A stretch of 64,000 nucleotides of DNA from an uncultured Candidatus Saccharibacteria bacterium (GTDB lineage: Bacteria > Patescibacteriota > Saccharimonadia > Saccharimonadales > Saccharimonadaceae): contig CALHKE010000018.1 in assembly GCA_938033695.1 (NCBI GenBank), positions 61,927 to 125,926 on the forward strand, in the 5' to 3' direction. A program made the translations under genes and the position numbers. Position 1 is the stretch's first letter, and every line of letters starts with the position of its first letter. Of the stretch, positions 1 through 9,263 are shown one piece after another. Under the pieces are notes generated by a model. That model saw only the letters and a program-made list of their open reading frames with translations. It searched no databases and was not told where the DNA came from.

Positions 1-1461
1 GCATCAAAGATTTTTCTAGATCAAGCTACATTTGATAATGTTAAAGATGCTTCATCAATGTTTGAAGGAGCAAAAGTGTATCAAACCTCACTACCAAATG
101 CAACATTTAGCAAAACTGAAAATTTTTCCAAAATGTTTATGGATACAAAAAGTTATAATAACTCTTCAACATTAGATTTATCTAAAATAGATTTCAGACA
201 AGCCAAAGACACCTCTTTTATGTTCAAAAATCTCAAAGCCAAAAATCTTACACTAAATCACAGTGAGCCTATGGGTGAAAATATCACCAACGCCGAATCA
301 ATGTTTGAATTCTGCGACTATCTCACCTCGCTCGACCTGACAAATATAAACTTTAGCAAAAATACTTCATTTAAAAGTCTTTTCAAAAACGACGAAAGTC
401 TCAAAACACTCACTTTTTCCGAGAATTTGAATTCCATCGCGGCGACCGATTTTAGTTCCATGTTTGAAAACTGTACGTCACTTACCGCAATTAATCATAT
501 AGATAAGCTACGCCTTGATAACGCAATCAACTTAGGTCGTATGTACTTCAACGTAAGAAATGTCTATATGGACGATATAGTTTCTAAACTTATAGCTAAT
601 AAAGTCACCGATACTTCCTACATGTTTGCATCAACCTATACCAAAAATCCTGTAATCTTCCCAGCCACATTTAACACTAGTCTAGTCCAAAATATGAAAG
701 GAATGTTTGAAAGTCATAGAGGACCGTTAATTGATCTCTCAAATTTTCGATTCGACAATGTTGAAGATATGTCTAATATTTTCGCCAAACCTGGCGTCTC
801 TGATATTAAGTGGCCAACCCATCAAAATGCGCCAAAACTCATCACACTATGTGGCGCCTTTAAGGACAATACTAATTTTCAAAAAGTTAAAGTACCTAAA
901 ATTACCGCCCCTGCCCTTAAAGATACTAGCTATATGTTTTCCGGCATGAATCGAGTTACAGAATTTGATATTGATGATTTTGATACCTCAAGTGTTGAAA
1001 ATATGAGCCATATGTTCTCTAATAATCGAGATTATTTTATGCCAAAAGAAACTGTCGTTCATTTCAATTTAGACACCTCAAGTGTTAAGGATTTATCTTA
1101 TTTCCTATATCATGCAAGAACCTGGCATCCAGTAGTAAGCACTTTTGATACAAGAAACGTCACCAATATGGCTTCTACTTTTGAGGAAGTTTGGGCATCC
1201 CCTGAATTAGATCTTACTGGCTGGGACACTAGCAAAGTGACGAATATGACTAAATTATTCTACGATTCATCTTATATCGAAAAGATCTATGTATCTGATA
1301 CTTTTGTCACAACAAATGTTACCCAATCAAGTGGAATTTTCGGAGGATATTTTTCTAATCTTAAGGGGCAACAAGGAACCTCGGTACCCGGACACGACAT
1401 TTCTTACGCTCGCATAGACGAGGGACCATCAAAGCCTGGCGCATTCTGGCGTAAACCATAA
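1..1461 (+). CDS. BspA-like repeat surface protein (DUF285), 5' partial
   Basis: The frame is open from base 1, so the N-terminus lies outside the window; the first ATG at 58 is internal to the repeat array. At least 486 residues are visible. The protein is built of roughly 24-40 residue repeats with the recurring core F-D-T-S-x-V-x-N-M-x-x-M-F, typical of the DUF285/BspA-like leucine-rich family of secreted or surface proteins (seen in the sequence; family assignment from established knowledge). Members of this family are cell-surface proteins in oral and gut bacteria and in mycoplasmas, often linked to adhesion. The C-terminus ends about 15 residues after the last repeat with no LPXTG or membrane anchor, so any signal peptide or anchor must be at the missing N-terminus. 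A shared terminator follows. For an episymbiont, a role in host-cell contact is plausible inference. Confidence 0.85.
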   Translation, partial: ASKIFLDQATFDNVKDASSMFEGAKVYQTSLPNATFSKTENFSKMFMDTKSYNNSSTLDLSKIDFRQAKDTSFMFKNLKAKNLTLNHSEPMGENITNAESMFEFCDYLTSLDLTNINFSKNTSFKSLFKNDESLKTLTFSENLNSIAATDFSSMFENCTSLTAINHIDKLRLDNAINLGRMYFNVRNVYMDDIVSKLIANKVTDTSYMFASTYTKNPVIFPATFNTSLVQNMKGMFESHRGPLIDLSNFRFDNVEDMSNIFAKPGVSDIKWPTHQNAPKLITLCGAFKDNTNFQKVKVPKITAPALKDTSYMFSGMNRVTEFDIDDFDTSSVENMSHMFSNNRDYFMPKETVVHFNLDTSSVKDLSYFLYHARTWHPVVSTFDTRNVTNMASTFEEVWASPELDLTGWDTSKVTNMTKLFYDSSYIEKIYVSDTFVTTNVTQSSGIFGGYFSNLKGQQGTSVPGHDISYARIDEGPSKPGAFWRKP

Positions 1462-1463
1462 AA

Positions 1464-1490
1464 AATATCCCACCAAGGTGGGATATTTTA
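1464..1490. terminator. bidirectional terminator between BspA-like gene and rplL
   Basis: A ten-base-pair perfect stem (ATATCCCACC / GGTGGGATAT) with a two-base loop is flanked by A-run on the left and T-run on the right. It serves the converging plus-strand surface protein and the minus-strand rplL. Confidence 0.85.
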
Positions 1491-1518
1491 GATAAATTCG
1501 TAAACTTCAGAGTTTTAA

Positions 1519-1890
1519 TTAAGCTAATTCGATGACAGCACCAGCTTCTTCGAGAGTTTTCTTCAAAGCTTCAGCTTCGTCTTTCTTAACGTTTTCTTTT
1601 ACGGTTGAAGGAGCACCATCAACGAGGGCTTTAGCTTCACCAAGACCAAGACCGGTAGCTTCTTTAACAGCCTTGATTACAGCGATCTTTTGAGCGCCAG
1701 CGTCCTTAAGAACGACGTTGAATTCAGATTTGCCTTCTTCTTCGGCGGCAGCGGCAGGAGCAGCAGCAACAGCAACAGCAGCAGCAGCTGGTTCGATACC
1801 GTATTCATCTTTGAGAGTATTTTTGAGTTCGTTTACTTCAAGAACAGTAAGATTTACTAATTCTTCAGCAAGTTTTTTAATATCAGCCAT
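1519..1890 (-). CDS. rplL: 50S ribosomal protein L7/L12
   Basis: The 123-residue protein has the standard architecture: an N-terminal dimerisation helix (residues 1-35), an Ala-rich hinge (about 36-52), and the C-terminal factor-binding domain with KIAVIKAVKEATGLGLGEAK and the KALVDGAP segment. It forms the multimeric stalk on L10 that recruits elongation factors. An AAAGG ribosome binding site precedes the ATG. It lies 45 nt downstream of rplJ in the conserved rplJ-rplL order. Confidence 0.97.
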   Translation of the reverse strand: MADIKKLAEELVNLTVLEVNELKNTLKDEYGIEPAAAAVAVAAAPAAAAEEEGKSEFNVVLKDAGAQKIAVIKAVKEATGLGLGEAKALVDGAPSTVKENVKKDEAEALKKTLEEAGAVIELA

Positions 1891-1935
1891 ATTAGACCTT
1901 TCGAAAAATTAAATTTGTTATTAATAGTACACTTG

Positions 1936-2451
1936 TTACTTGTTTTCTAAGCCAGAAACAATTCCGGAAAGACCACCAGCGAGAGCTGAGATGGAATCGT
2001 TGACTGGGGAAAGCAATTGAGCCACCACCTGGGCGACCAATTCGTTCTTGGAAGGAAGAGATGCAAGAGCATTGATCTCTGCGGTATCCAAGGCGTTGCC
2101 AGTTTCAGAAAAACCACCCAAAAGTTCGAAAGCTTTGTGGGTCTTACCAAACTCTGCCAAAATCTTAGCAGGAGCGATTTCGTCGGTATCAGAAATTGCA
2201 TAAACTAATTGACCAGTGAGGTGAGTAGTGTCGGTGTCTTTATAGACAGCGATTTCATTCATCGCAACACGAACCAAGCGGTTCTTCACGATTTTGATTT
2301 TCACACCCTGCTCACGAGCACTGTGACGTAACTCTTCGAGTTCAGCTACAGACAAACCTTGGTAGTTTGCATAAGCAGTTAGTTTAGCTTCTGATAAAAG
2401 CTTAGTTAAATCTGCAACCAATGTATTCTTTTTATCTTTGGAAATTGCCAT
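1936..2451 (-). CDS. rplJ: 50S ribosomal protein L10
   Basis: The 171-residue protein begins MAISKDKK and has the L10 N-terminal RNA-binding domain with the YQGLSVAELEELR and KNRLVRVA motifs, then a helical C-terminus that anchors L7/L12 dimers. Length matches the family. It is the first gene of the rplJ-rplL operon and is preceded by a long untranslated leader carrying the L10 autoregulatory structure (2528-2586), so feedback by L10-L12 on its own mRNA is expected from established knowledge of this leader. Confidence 0.97.
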   Translation of the reverse strand: MAISKDKKNTLVADLTKLLSEAKLTAYANYQGLSVAELEELRHSAREQGVKIKIVKNRLVRVAMNEIAVYKDTDTTHLTGQLVYAISDTDEIAPAKILAEFGKTHKAFELLGGFSETGNALDTAEINALASLPSKNELVAQVVAQLLSPVNDSISALAGGLSGIVSGLENK

Positions 2452-2527
2452 AAAAAGTTCCCTTGATTGTTAAATTTTTTATTAAAAAGTTTACGAATTT
2501 TTAATTTTCGTTACCAGAAAAATTAAT

Positions 2528-2586
2528 TAGAAGATTTTCCTCGGCGACTTTATTAAGATTACTCCGTCGCTGTCTTTGGTAACTTC
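2528..2586 (-). promoter_or_regulatory. L10 ribosomal protein leader
   Basis: On the minus strand the leader reads AGACAGCGAC ... GTCGCCGAGG, the hallmark of the L10 leader family: AGACAG joined to a stem whose 3' side runs into CCGAGG, with CTTAATA just before it. It sits directly after the transcription start and about 80 nt before rplJ. In other bacteria this kink-turn-containing structure binds the L10-L12 complex to regulate rplJL. Confidence 0.85.
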
Positions 2587-2590
2587 CTAC

Positions 2591-2619
2591 ATTATATCAG
2601 AGAGAAGGGAAAAATGCAA
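2591..2619 (-). promoter_or_regulatory. rplJL promoter
   Basis: On the minus strand, TTGCAT (2614-2619) and TATAAT (2591-2596) are separated by exactly 17 bases. This is a near-consensus sigma-70-type promoter feeding the L10 leader. Confidence 0.85.
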
Positions 2620-2635
2620 ACCAACACTACTTATT

Positions 2636-3067
2636 TTATTCGTGATGGTATTTTCCACCATGCAAAATTTCTTGGGTGCGATAAATCTGCTCCACTAACA
2701 TCACTCGCATCAGTTGATGAGGGAAGACCAGATTTGAAAAACTCCAGACCACATCAGATTTTTTCCTCACTTCTTCCGTCACGCCATACGCACCGCCAAT
2801 AATTAAGACAATTTCTTTGCCAAAATTAAACTCGCGTGACATAATTTCCGCAATTTGGCTATTCTTAAAATTCACCCCACGTTCATCCAAAAGTATTACG
2901 AATTCTCGCCCAGTAAACAGCCAGTTAGCTAAATATTCCTCGAGCTTTTTCTCCTCGAAAAACTGCCATTTAATATCAAACGGTTTTTTCAGGCGTTTTT
3001 CATATTCCGAAATTAACGGAATTATCTCTGGAATATGCTTCTTTCCACCAGCAATAATTTTTATCAT
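2636..3067 (-). CDS. rlmH: 23S rRNA pseudouridine-1915 N3-methyltransferase
   Basis: The SPOUT methyltransferase RlmH methylates pseudouridine 1915 in helix 69 of 23S rRNA using SAM. Seen here: MIKIIAGGKKH start, LDERG followed by NSQIAEI, the knotted SAM-site IGGAYGV, and the C-terminal EQIYRTQEILHGGKYHHE, all diagnostic. The start is taken at 3067 because it matches the family N-terminus and yields 143 residues; a longer frame to 3112 exists but has no matching sequence. A TATGAT box lies about 8 nt before the ATG, suggesting a leaderless or nearly leaderless mRNA. It is transcribed away from the gene at 3219. Confidence 0.95.
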   Translation of the reverse strand: MIKIIAGGKKHIPEIIPLISEYEKRLKKPFDIKWQFFEEKKLEEYLANWLFTGREFVILLDERGVNFKNSQIAEIMSREFNFGKEIVLIIGGAYGVTEEVRKKSDVVWSFSNLVFPHQLMRVMLVEQIYRTQEILHGGKYHHE

Positions 3068-3152
3068 ACCTCTATCATAAACGATTTTTCCAAAAATAGC
3101 ATTTTTTAACATAATTTCTCCATAAAGTCCACTAATTTTAACCTTATCTTTC

Positions 3153-3181
3153 TTGACATTTTCCCAAAAAGGCCGTACGAT
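3153..3181 (+). promoter_or_regulatory. promoter of the 3219 - dnaX genes
   Basis: TTGACA at 3153-3158 and TACGAT at 3176-3181 are 17 bases apart. The likely transcript begins about 30 nt before the GAGGTG ribosome binding site of the gene at 3219. Confidence 0.65.
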
Positions 3182-3218
3182 TAGAGTGATATTTATTAAA
3201 CAGACAGGATGCGAGGTG

Positions 3219-3737
3219 ATGTCTGAATTACCAGAAAAACAAATAAAACGACTCCGTTCTCTTATTCAAGAAGCAGAAACCAATTTGGCTGCTGCCAAAG
3301 AACTTTTGATTTCAATGCTCGGAGACGGGGAAACCATTACTACTCCGAGAGAAGTAGTAATCAGCAATAACGAAGGCAAGGTCATCGAAGGTGTCTTTGA
3401 CGGCCAAATTATGATTGACCAAGACGGTAAGAACTATCCAGTTCCAGCCAACTATGCCAGTAAGTCTAAGCTTGTCGAAGGTGACATTATGAAGCTCACT
3501 ATTACGAAGGAAGGTAAATTCCTCTACAAGCAGATCGGACCAGTCGAACGCAAAACCGTGATCGGTACTTTGATTCGCCATGACGACAAATATTTTGTCG
3601 AAGTTAATGGTCGCGAATACGAAATTCTTTATGCATCGGTAACCTATTTCCGTCTCAAAGAAGGTTCTCAGGTTTCAGTAGTCATTCCAGCGAACAACGA
3701 TGACGCCAATTGGGCTGCCGTCGAGGCGTCGCTCTAA
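3219..3737 (+). CDS. conserved hypothetical protein upstream of dnaX
   Basis: The start is taken at ATG 3219 (MSELPEKQ) because GAGGTG sits immediately before it. The 172-residue protein has an N-terminal helical, probably coiled-coil segment (residues 1-35) followed by a beta-rich region with two similar stretches (GVFDGQIMIDQDGKNYPVPA and GTLIRHDDKYFVEVNGREY), which look like two small barrel-type domains. There is no signal peptide or membrane helix. I do not recognise the family. It ends 2 nt before dnaX and probably shares its mRNA, so a nucleic-acid role is possible but unproven. Confidence 0.8.
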   Translation: MSELPEKQIKRLRSLIQEAETNLAAAKELLISMLGDGETITTPREVVISNNEGKVIEGVFDGQIMIDQDGKNYPVPANYASKSKLVEGDIMKLTITKEGKFLYKQIGPVERKTVIGTLIRHDDKYFVEVNGREYEILYASVTYFRLKEGSQVSVVIPANNDDANWAAVEASL

Positions 3738-3739
3738 AT

Positions 3740-5359
3740 ATGACGAAAGCCCTATATCGTAAATATCGCCCACTTAAGCTCGCAGATGTCGTCGGTCAAG
3801 ACGATACTATTCGTCAGTTACAAACTCAACTCACTAATCAAAAAATTTCTCACGGCTATCTTTTTGTCGGCGCCAGAGGCTGCGGCAAAACTTCGGTAGC
3901 CCGTATTTTTGCGCACGAGATTAATCATTTCGACTATCAACTCGAGGATAATTATGTCGACATTATCGAAATCGATGCCGCCGTTTTCACCATGGTGGAG
4001 AACATTCGTGAACTGCGTGACAAGGCCATGCTCGCCCCGACCACTGGCAAATACAAGGTCTACATCATTGACGAAATTCATATGCTCTCGAAAAATGCCT
4101 TTAATGCGCTTCTAAAAATTCTCGAGGAACCGCCAGAGCATATTGTTTTTATTTTTGCTACTACCAACCCAGAAAAAATCCCTGCCACCATTCTTTCGCG
4201 CGTACAGATTTTCCATTTTAAACTGGCGGATAAATCCGTCATGCAGCCATTCCTCGAAAATATTTGTCAAAAAGAGGGAATCAACATTGAGAAAGACGCT
4301 CTTTCACTACTCATCGAGCAAGGTGGCGGCTCCTTCCGTGATTCTTTATCGATTCTCGATCAGTTAAGCAATCTTCATCCTGACAAATCCACTCTGATTA
4401 CTACCGAAGAAGTTTCTTCCGCCTTGGGTGTACCTAAGCAGGTTCTCATTCAAGAATTACTAGCAAGTTATGAGCAAGAAAATGTCGATCAAATTCGCAG
4501 CCTCATCGAAGAACTCATTAATCAAGGCAACAAAGCCGAGGGAATCGCGACTAGCCTCATTAAAGCCATCGTCCAAAATCCCACCGCCAAAAATCTTCAT
4601 CTCATCGAAAAACTTTATGCCGTCAATGGCGAATTTGCCAGCGCCAAACTCATTGTCGCTCTAATTTTAGATCATTTTAAAGCTACACCGATTACCATTT
4701 CCGCCCCTTCAACTCCACAAATTCAGGCCACAAATCCAGAAGTAAATACCCCAGCGCCAGAAGTAATAAACACGCAAGAGACCACGGAATCTCCTATCGC
4801 CGAACCGGCAGCGCCAGCGACTCCAGTGACCTCAGAGGAACCCGCTAAGCCTTCAATTAATCCCGAAATCCGCGAACGCTTAGTCAAGATTTCCAAGTCC
4901 AAACTTACTGAAAAAATCCAAGAACGTGTAGAGATTCAAAATCAACAAGTACAGGCCGAAGCCATGACTATTCCAGAGGCCGTAGTTTCTGGCTCTGGCG
5001 ATTTTAGCGCCAAAGGTTTTCTCGAAAATATTAAAAATATCGCGGAAACCCTCTTCGTCCCACTCAACAAATCCTATTTTGCCTACAAATCTAATCAATT
5101 AGAAATTTACCCGAGTGCCAAGGTTTGGTTCAATATTTTAAATAGCAAGAACAATCTCGAAGTCCTAAAAACCGCCATTAATGGCCTCAATATTATCATC
5201 ATGAATCCCGACGAGCATAAAATTCCTAGTACCGCCGTCGATTTTAATCAATTTAGTGCTGGAAAATTAGAAGCCACACCAAAAACCGACGACGCCTCAC
5301 TCAGTGCGATTTCTGATATAATGGGTAACATACAAGAACTTGAAGATAGTCCATTCTAG
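3740..5359 (+). CDS. dnaX: DNA polymerase III gamma/tau subunit, zinc module absent
   Basis: DnaX is the clamp-loader ATPase that opens the beta clamp and tethers the polymerase. The 539-residue protein has the AAA+ signatures: YRPLKLADVVGQ, Walker A GARGCGKTS, Walker B IIDEIHMLS, sensor 1 ATTNPEKIP and the arginine finger SR in TILSRV. The four-cysteine zinc module that normally lies between Walker A and the next strand is missing: the chain passes from HEINHFDYQLEDNY straight to VDIIEIDAA. Residues about 340-420 form a Pro/Ala/Glu/Thr-rich linker, followed by a divergent C-terminal domain. The start at 3740 matches the family. An alternate upstream start at 3710 is inside the preceding gene. 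Confidence 0.95.
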   Translation: MTKALYRKYRPLKLADVVGQDDTIRQLQTQLTNQKISHGYLFVGARGCGKTSVARIFAHEINHFDYQLEDNYVDIIEIDAAVFTMVENIRELRDKAMLAPTTGKYKVYIIDEIHMLSKNAFNALLKILEEPPEHIVFIFATTNPEKIPATILSRVQIFHFKLADKSVMQPFLENICQKEGINIEKDALSLLIEQGGGSFRDSLSILDQLSNLHPDKSTLITTEEVSSALGVPKQVLIQELLASYEQENVDQIRSLIEELINQGNKAEGIATSLIKAIVQNPTAKNLHLIEKLYAVNGEFASAKLIVALILDHFKATPITISAPSTPQIQATNPEVNTPAPEVINTQETTESPIAEPAAPATPVTSEEPAKPSINPEIRERLVKISKSKLTEKIQERVEIQNQQVQAEAMTIPEAVVSGSGDFSAKGFLENIKNIAETLFVPLNKSYFAYKSNQLEIYPSAKVWFNILNSKNNLEVLKTAINGLNIIIMNPDEHKIPSTAVDFNQFSAGKLEATPKTDDASLSAISDIMGNIQELEDSPF

Positions 5360-5367
5360 GAGGTAAT

Positions 5368-6765
5368 ATGGCGGAATCAGCTCAACCAAGGTCGCAAAAA
5401 TCGACCATTTCTCAAAATGACCCTAGCCTTTTTGGCGGTAAAGTTCCACCTCAGAATATTGAAGCTGAAAAATCTCTTCTTGGCTCCATACTACTCGACA
5501 GTACGACCTTTCCAGACATTCTTGAAAAACTTAAACCTATTGATTTTTATCACCAAATTCATGGACATATTTATCGCGCCATGATGAATCTCTATGAACG
5601 TAGTCAACCAATCGATCTTGTCACTTTGACTTCCGAGCTCAAATCCATGAAGCTTCTCAAGGAAGTCGGTGGTGCGACCTATATTTCTAATCTCACCATG
5701 GTCGTACCAACTGCCGCCAATGCACTTTCCTACGCCAATCTCGTAGAACAAGCCTCGATTCGTCGCCGCCTCATCAAGGCCGGCACCGAAATTGCTACCA
5801 AGGCCTACGATTCCGCCAATGAAGTGGGCGCCATGCTGGGACAAGCTGAAAAAGAACTTTTCGCGGTTTCTGATAGCAATACAAAAACCGATTACACCGC
5901 CCTTTCTGACCTTCTAGTCGATGCTTACGACCGCATGGAAATGCTCAGTAAAAATAAAGGCGCTCTCCGTGGCCTTAAGACTGGCTTCCGTGATCTTGAC
6001 AACAAAACCGCCGGCCTCCAAAAAGGCGACCTGATTATTATCGGTGCGCGTCCGGCCATGGGTAAAACCACTTTTGCCCAAAACCTGGCCTATAACGTCG
6101 CCGGCATTAACAAATGTGGCGTACTTTTCTTTTCTATGGAGATGGCAAAAAATGAAATTGTCGATCGTATTATTTCCACCACTTCTAATGTTGACTCTTG
6201 GCGCATCCGTACTGGTAATATCTCCAACGATGACTTCGCTAAAATTGGTGATGCCCTTGGCGAAATGGGTGAAATTCCACTTTATCTAGATGATACTAGC
6301 TCCATGACTATTCTCGAGCTTCGCAATAAAGCTCGTCGCGCACATCACGATCACAATATTGGCTTAATTATCGTCGACTACCTCCAGCTGATTACTGGTT
6401 CCGACCGCTATGCTGGTAACCGTGTGCAAGAGGTGACGGAAATTTCTCGTGGTCTCAAAATTCTCGCCCGTGAACTTGAAATTCCAGTCATTGCTCTAGC
6501 CCAGCTCTCTCGTGGTGTCACCGGTCGTGATGACCCAAGACCAGTACTTTCCGACCTTCGTGAATCTGGTTCCATCGAGCAGGACGCCGACCTTGTAATG
6601 TTCCTGCACCGTGTCGATTATTATCACCAAGAAGAAGGCTACGAACCAACTAATATCACTGAGCTTCTCGTGGCCAAACACCGTCATGGTGCCATCGGTA
6701 AGATTGAACTTTATTTCCATCCAGAATTGCTTCGCTTTATGAATCTCGACAAAACCCGCGAATAA
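5368..6765 (+). CDS. dnaB: replicative DNA helicase DnaB
   Basis: DnaB is the hexameric 5'-3' helicase of the replication fork. The 465-residue protein shows the N-terminal helical domain (PPQNIEAEKSLLGSILLD), a linker helix, and the RecA-type motor with Walker A GARPAMGKT, FSMEMAKNE, Walker B IIVDYLQLI, and the DLRESGSIEQDADLVMFLHR motif. No intein is present. An AGGAGG ribosome binding site lies 5-7 nt before the ATG, and the gene follows dnaX by 8 nt, so the two are probably cotranscribed. Confidence 0.97.
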   Translation: MAESAQPRSQKSTISQNDPSLFGGKVPPQNIEAEKSLLGSILLDSTTFPDILEKLKPIDFYHQIHGHIYRAMMNLYERSQPIDLVTLTSELKSMKLLKEVGGATYISNLTMVVPTAANALSYANLVEQASIRRRLIKAGTEIATKAYDSANEVGAMLGQAEKELFAVSDSNTKTDYTALSDLLVDAYDRMEMLSKNKGALRGLKTGFRDLDNKTAGLQKGDLIIIGARPAMGKTTFAQNLAYNVAGINKCGVLFFSMEMAKNEIVDRIISTTSNVDSWRIRTGNISNDDFAKIGDALGEMGEIPLYLDDTSSMTILELRNKARRAHHDHNIGLIIVDYLQLITGSDRYAGNRVQEVTEISRGLKILARELEIPVIALAQLSRGVTGRDDPRPVLSDLRESGSIEQDADLVMFLHRVDYYHQEEGYEPTNITELLVAKHRHGAIGKIELYFHPELLRFMNLDKTRE

Positions 6766-6791
6766 ATCTGCAAATTTGCTATAATAGAAAC

Positions 6792-8255
6792 GTGGGTAAA
6801 CTCAATCCAAACAAATACTTCTTATTTCGCCATCGTTTCAAACTTGGCTACTTACTACTTGGATTAATTTTTACGGGTTTACTTTTCTTTTTACCGCTCG
6901 TCACCCCGAACGGCCTCTCGAATGACGAATTTAATTTCACCACCAAAACCTTTGAATTGAATCGCCACACGATTTTTCGCGAGGTAATTGTCGACCTACC
7001 TTATCATTTACTCCAAAAGGGAATCTTTAAAATTCTTGGTGTTTCACCATATACTATTATGCTTCCTAGTGTAATCATTGGGGCAATTACCTGTATTTTG
7101 ATTATTCTTTTACTTAACCGCTGGTTCAAAAACAACACTGCCATCATGGCCAGCATCATCACCGTGCTTTCTTCCAGCTTCCTTTTTATCTCTGGTAGTG
7201 GCACCGCCTTAATCATGATTTTATTCTGGACCACCTTATTACTCTGGCTCGGTTCCAAAGTTCAGGGCGAAAACAAACCAAAGGCCAGTTGGTGCTTCCT
7301 CTTCGGCATTTTTATGTGTCTCAGTATTTTCACTCCCTACATGCTTTATTTAGACTTCTTCATTTTAATCTACGTTTTCGTTCATCCGCATCTCCGTTTT
7401 ACTCTCAAAAATCTGCCGAAAATTCCTCTCGCTATTTTCAGCCTAATGGTGATTTCTGCAGTGACCATATTAATTTTGCGTGGACTAAAACATCCAGAAA
7501 TTTTCACCGAATTACTCCTCATGCCGAGTTTTTCTTTTACCAATTACTTCCATAACCTCGGAAATGCTGTACGGGTAGCAATCACCTGGAACGGATTGGT
7601 TGAAAGCACTTTTCTCGCTCCGCTTTATGGCTTACCGGCCATTACTCTAGCCATTATTGGCTTCATCTCGACCTTCAAGGGCTTCTTTGCCTCACGAAAT
7701 TCTATGGCCTTTTTACTTACAGTTTTTACCCTATTAATTTCTGGTCTCAATCCACAAATGATTATTCTTTTCATCCTACCACTCGCAGTCCTAGTTGCCC
7801 ACGGCATGAAATACATTCTCCATAAATGGTCCAGTATCTTCCCATACAACCCCTATGCTAAGGTTATTGGCGTGCTTCCGATTGGCTTATTTATGCTCAT
7901 CGTTATCATCTCTGACCTAAACCATTTCGTTTACGGCTATCGCTATAGCGCACCGGTTGCTAACCAATTCACTAACGACATAAAACTACTCAATCGTTAT
8001 TACAAAAATCATTTACTCTATCTACCAGATAATCAAGAAAATCGTAATTTTTATGTCCATTTAGCTAACTCATACACCATCTTTAACAAAACTCCGAAAT
8101 ATCAATACATCTCAGATCTTAGTGAGAATACTGAGAAGCATAGTATTATTAGTTTCGAGAAAATTACCGATACCGAAAATTATGAACTCGAACATATCGT
8201 GACCAACGAAAAATCTCAAAATGCAGACCGTCTCTATCTTTATAAATCTAAGTAA
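6792..8255 (+). CDS. polytopic membrane protein, GT-C glycosyltransferase-like
   Basis: The 487-residue protein has about 11-12 predicted hydrophobic segments, beginning with one at residues 17-35. A short acidic motif, LSNDEFNF, follows the first membrane segment, which is where GT-C glycosyltransferases (PMT/ArnT type) carry their catalytic Asp-Glu. The C-terminal 100 residues are soluble. By this topology it may transfer a sugar from a lipid-linked donor on the outer face of the membrane; the substrate cannot be read from the sequence. The start is GTG at 6792, only 6 nt after TATAAT (6780-6785), so the mRNA is predicted to be leaderless. Confidence 0.7.
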   Translation: MGKLNPNKYFLFRHRFKLGYLLLGLIFTGLLFFLPLVTPNGLSNDEFNFTTKTFELNRHTIFREVIVDLPYHLLQKGIFKILGVSPYTIMLPSVIIGAITCILIILLLNRWFKNNTAIMASIITVLSSSFLFISGSGTALIMILFWTTLLLWLGSKVQGENKPKASWCFLFGIFMCLSIFTPYMLYLDFFILIYVFVHPHLRFTLKNLPKIPLAIFSLMVISAVTILILRGLKHPEIFTELLLMPSFSFTNYFHNLGNAVRVAITWNGLVESTFLAPLYGLPAITLAIIGFISTFKGFFASRNSMAFLLTVFTLLISGLNPQMIILFILPLAVLVAHGMKYILHKWSSIFPYNPYAKVIGVLPIGLFMLIVIISDLNHFVYGYRYSAPVANQFTNDIKLLNRYYKNHLLYLPDNQENRNFYVHLANSYTIFNKTPKYQYISDLSENTEKHSIISFEKITDTENYELEHIVTNEKSQNADRLYLYKSK

Positions 8256-8305
8256 GAGATGTTATAATAAATATTAATTAAGAATAGAGAATAATAGGAG
8301 AAATT

Positions 8306-8608
8306 ATGGGTGCTACCTTTGACCAGATGAAAATGCTTAATGAACTTCGTAAAGCACAAAAAGATCTCAAAAATGAAATCGTAGAAGTAGAAGCTGGCGA
8401 CGGCGCTGTCGTAGTCCAGATTACTGGTGAGTTAAAAGTGAAAAAAGTCACCATTGACCCAGAACGCGTTGATCTTGAAGACATCGCCGAACTCGAACGC
8501 TGGATTGAAAACTGCTTCCGCGATGGTTACGCTAAAGCCCAAGAAATTGCTGCCGACAAAATGAAGCCTTTGATGGGTCAACTTGGCAATCTAGGACTTG
8601 GCGCTTAA
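8306..8608 (+). CDS. ybaB: YbaB/EbfC family nucleoid-associated protein
   Basis: The 100-residue protein matches the YbaB/EbfC family in size and layout: N-terminal helix with QMKMLNELRKAQKDL, the central beta segment VVVQITGELKVKKVTIDPE, and a C-terminal helix. Family members are dimeric DNA-binding tweezers. It overlaps the recR start by 1 nt, the usual dnaX-ybaB-recR association, here interrupted by dnaB and the membrane protein. TAGGAG precedes the ATG. Confidence 0.92.
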   Translation: MGATFDQMKMLNELRKAQKDLKNEIVEVEAGDGAVVVQITGELKVKKVTIDPERVDLEDIAELERWIENCFRDGYAKAQEIAADKMKPLMGQLGNLGLGA

Positions 8609-9213
8609 TGCTCCCTAGAGCACTCACTGATACTATCGACGCACTGGGCAAACTGCCGGGCGTAGGGAATAAAACTGCCGAACGCTATGCGACCTATCTT
8701 TTTCGCAGCGATCGCAAAATCTCTCAGCAACTAGTCCATGCTCTAGAAAATTTACATGAACAGGTCAAAACCTGTCCGATAACTTTTTCCTTAATTAATG
8801 CCGACGAGGATGTTTCGCCACTTTATGACGCTCCGGATCGTGATAAAACTACCATCCTTGTGGTTGAGGAACCACTTGATATTTACGCCTTTGAACAAAC
8901 CAAAGAATATCGTGGCACCTATCATGTGCTTGGCGGTGCAATTTCGCCAATTGACGGCATTACTCCAGAAGTTTTACATATCAAAGAATTAATTTCTCGC
9001 GTCGAAAATGACGCAGCCAAAGAAGTTATTATCGCCACAAATCCAAGCGTAGAAGGGGAAAGTACGGCTCTGCTTTTACAAAAAATGCTTTCGGAAAAAT
9101 ACCCCGAGCTCACCATTACTCGTCTAGCTCGTGGCCTCCCACTCGGTGTCGATTTATCTTTTGCTGATCAAATCACCCTAAGTGCTGCTCTAAATAATCG
9201 CACCAATCTCTAA
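8608..9213 (+). CDS. recR: recombination mediator RecR, zinc finger degenerate
   Basis: RecR works with RecO/RecF to load RecA onto gapped DNA. Seen: N-terminal helix-hairpin-helix (LPGVGNKTAERYATYL), the Toprim domain with VVEEPLDIYAFEQT and ATNPSVEGESTA, and the C-terminal RLARGLPLGVDL motif; 201 residues, normal length. The zinc finger between them normally has four cysteines. Here only one remains (TCPITF), and the region SLINADEDVSPLYDAPDRD keeps the terminal RD but not the metal ligands. ATG at 8608 overlaps the ybaB stop codon, which suggests translational coupling. Confidence 0.95.
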   Translation: MLPRALTDTIDALGKLPGVGNKTAERYATYLFRSDRKISQQLVHALENLHEQVKTCPITFSLINADEDVSPLYDAPDRDKTTILVVEEPLDIYAFEQTKEYRGTYHVLGGAISPIDGITPEVLHIKELISRVENDAAKEVIIATNPSVEGESTALLLQKMLSEKYPELTITRLARGLPLGVDLSFADQITLSAALNNRTNL

Positions 9214-9263
9214 TTCCTCTCTGTTTTTGTGTTATAATTTATTTATTAGCATAAGAGGATTTC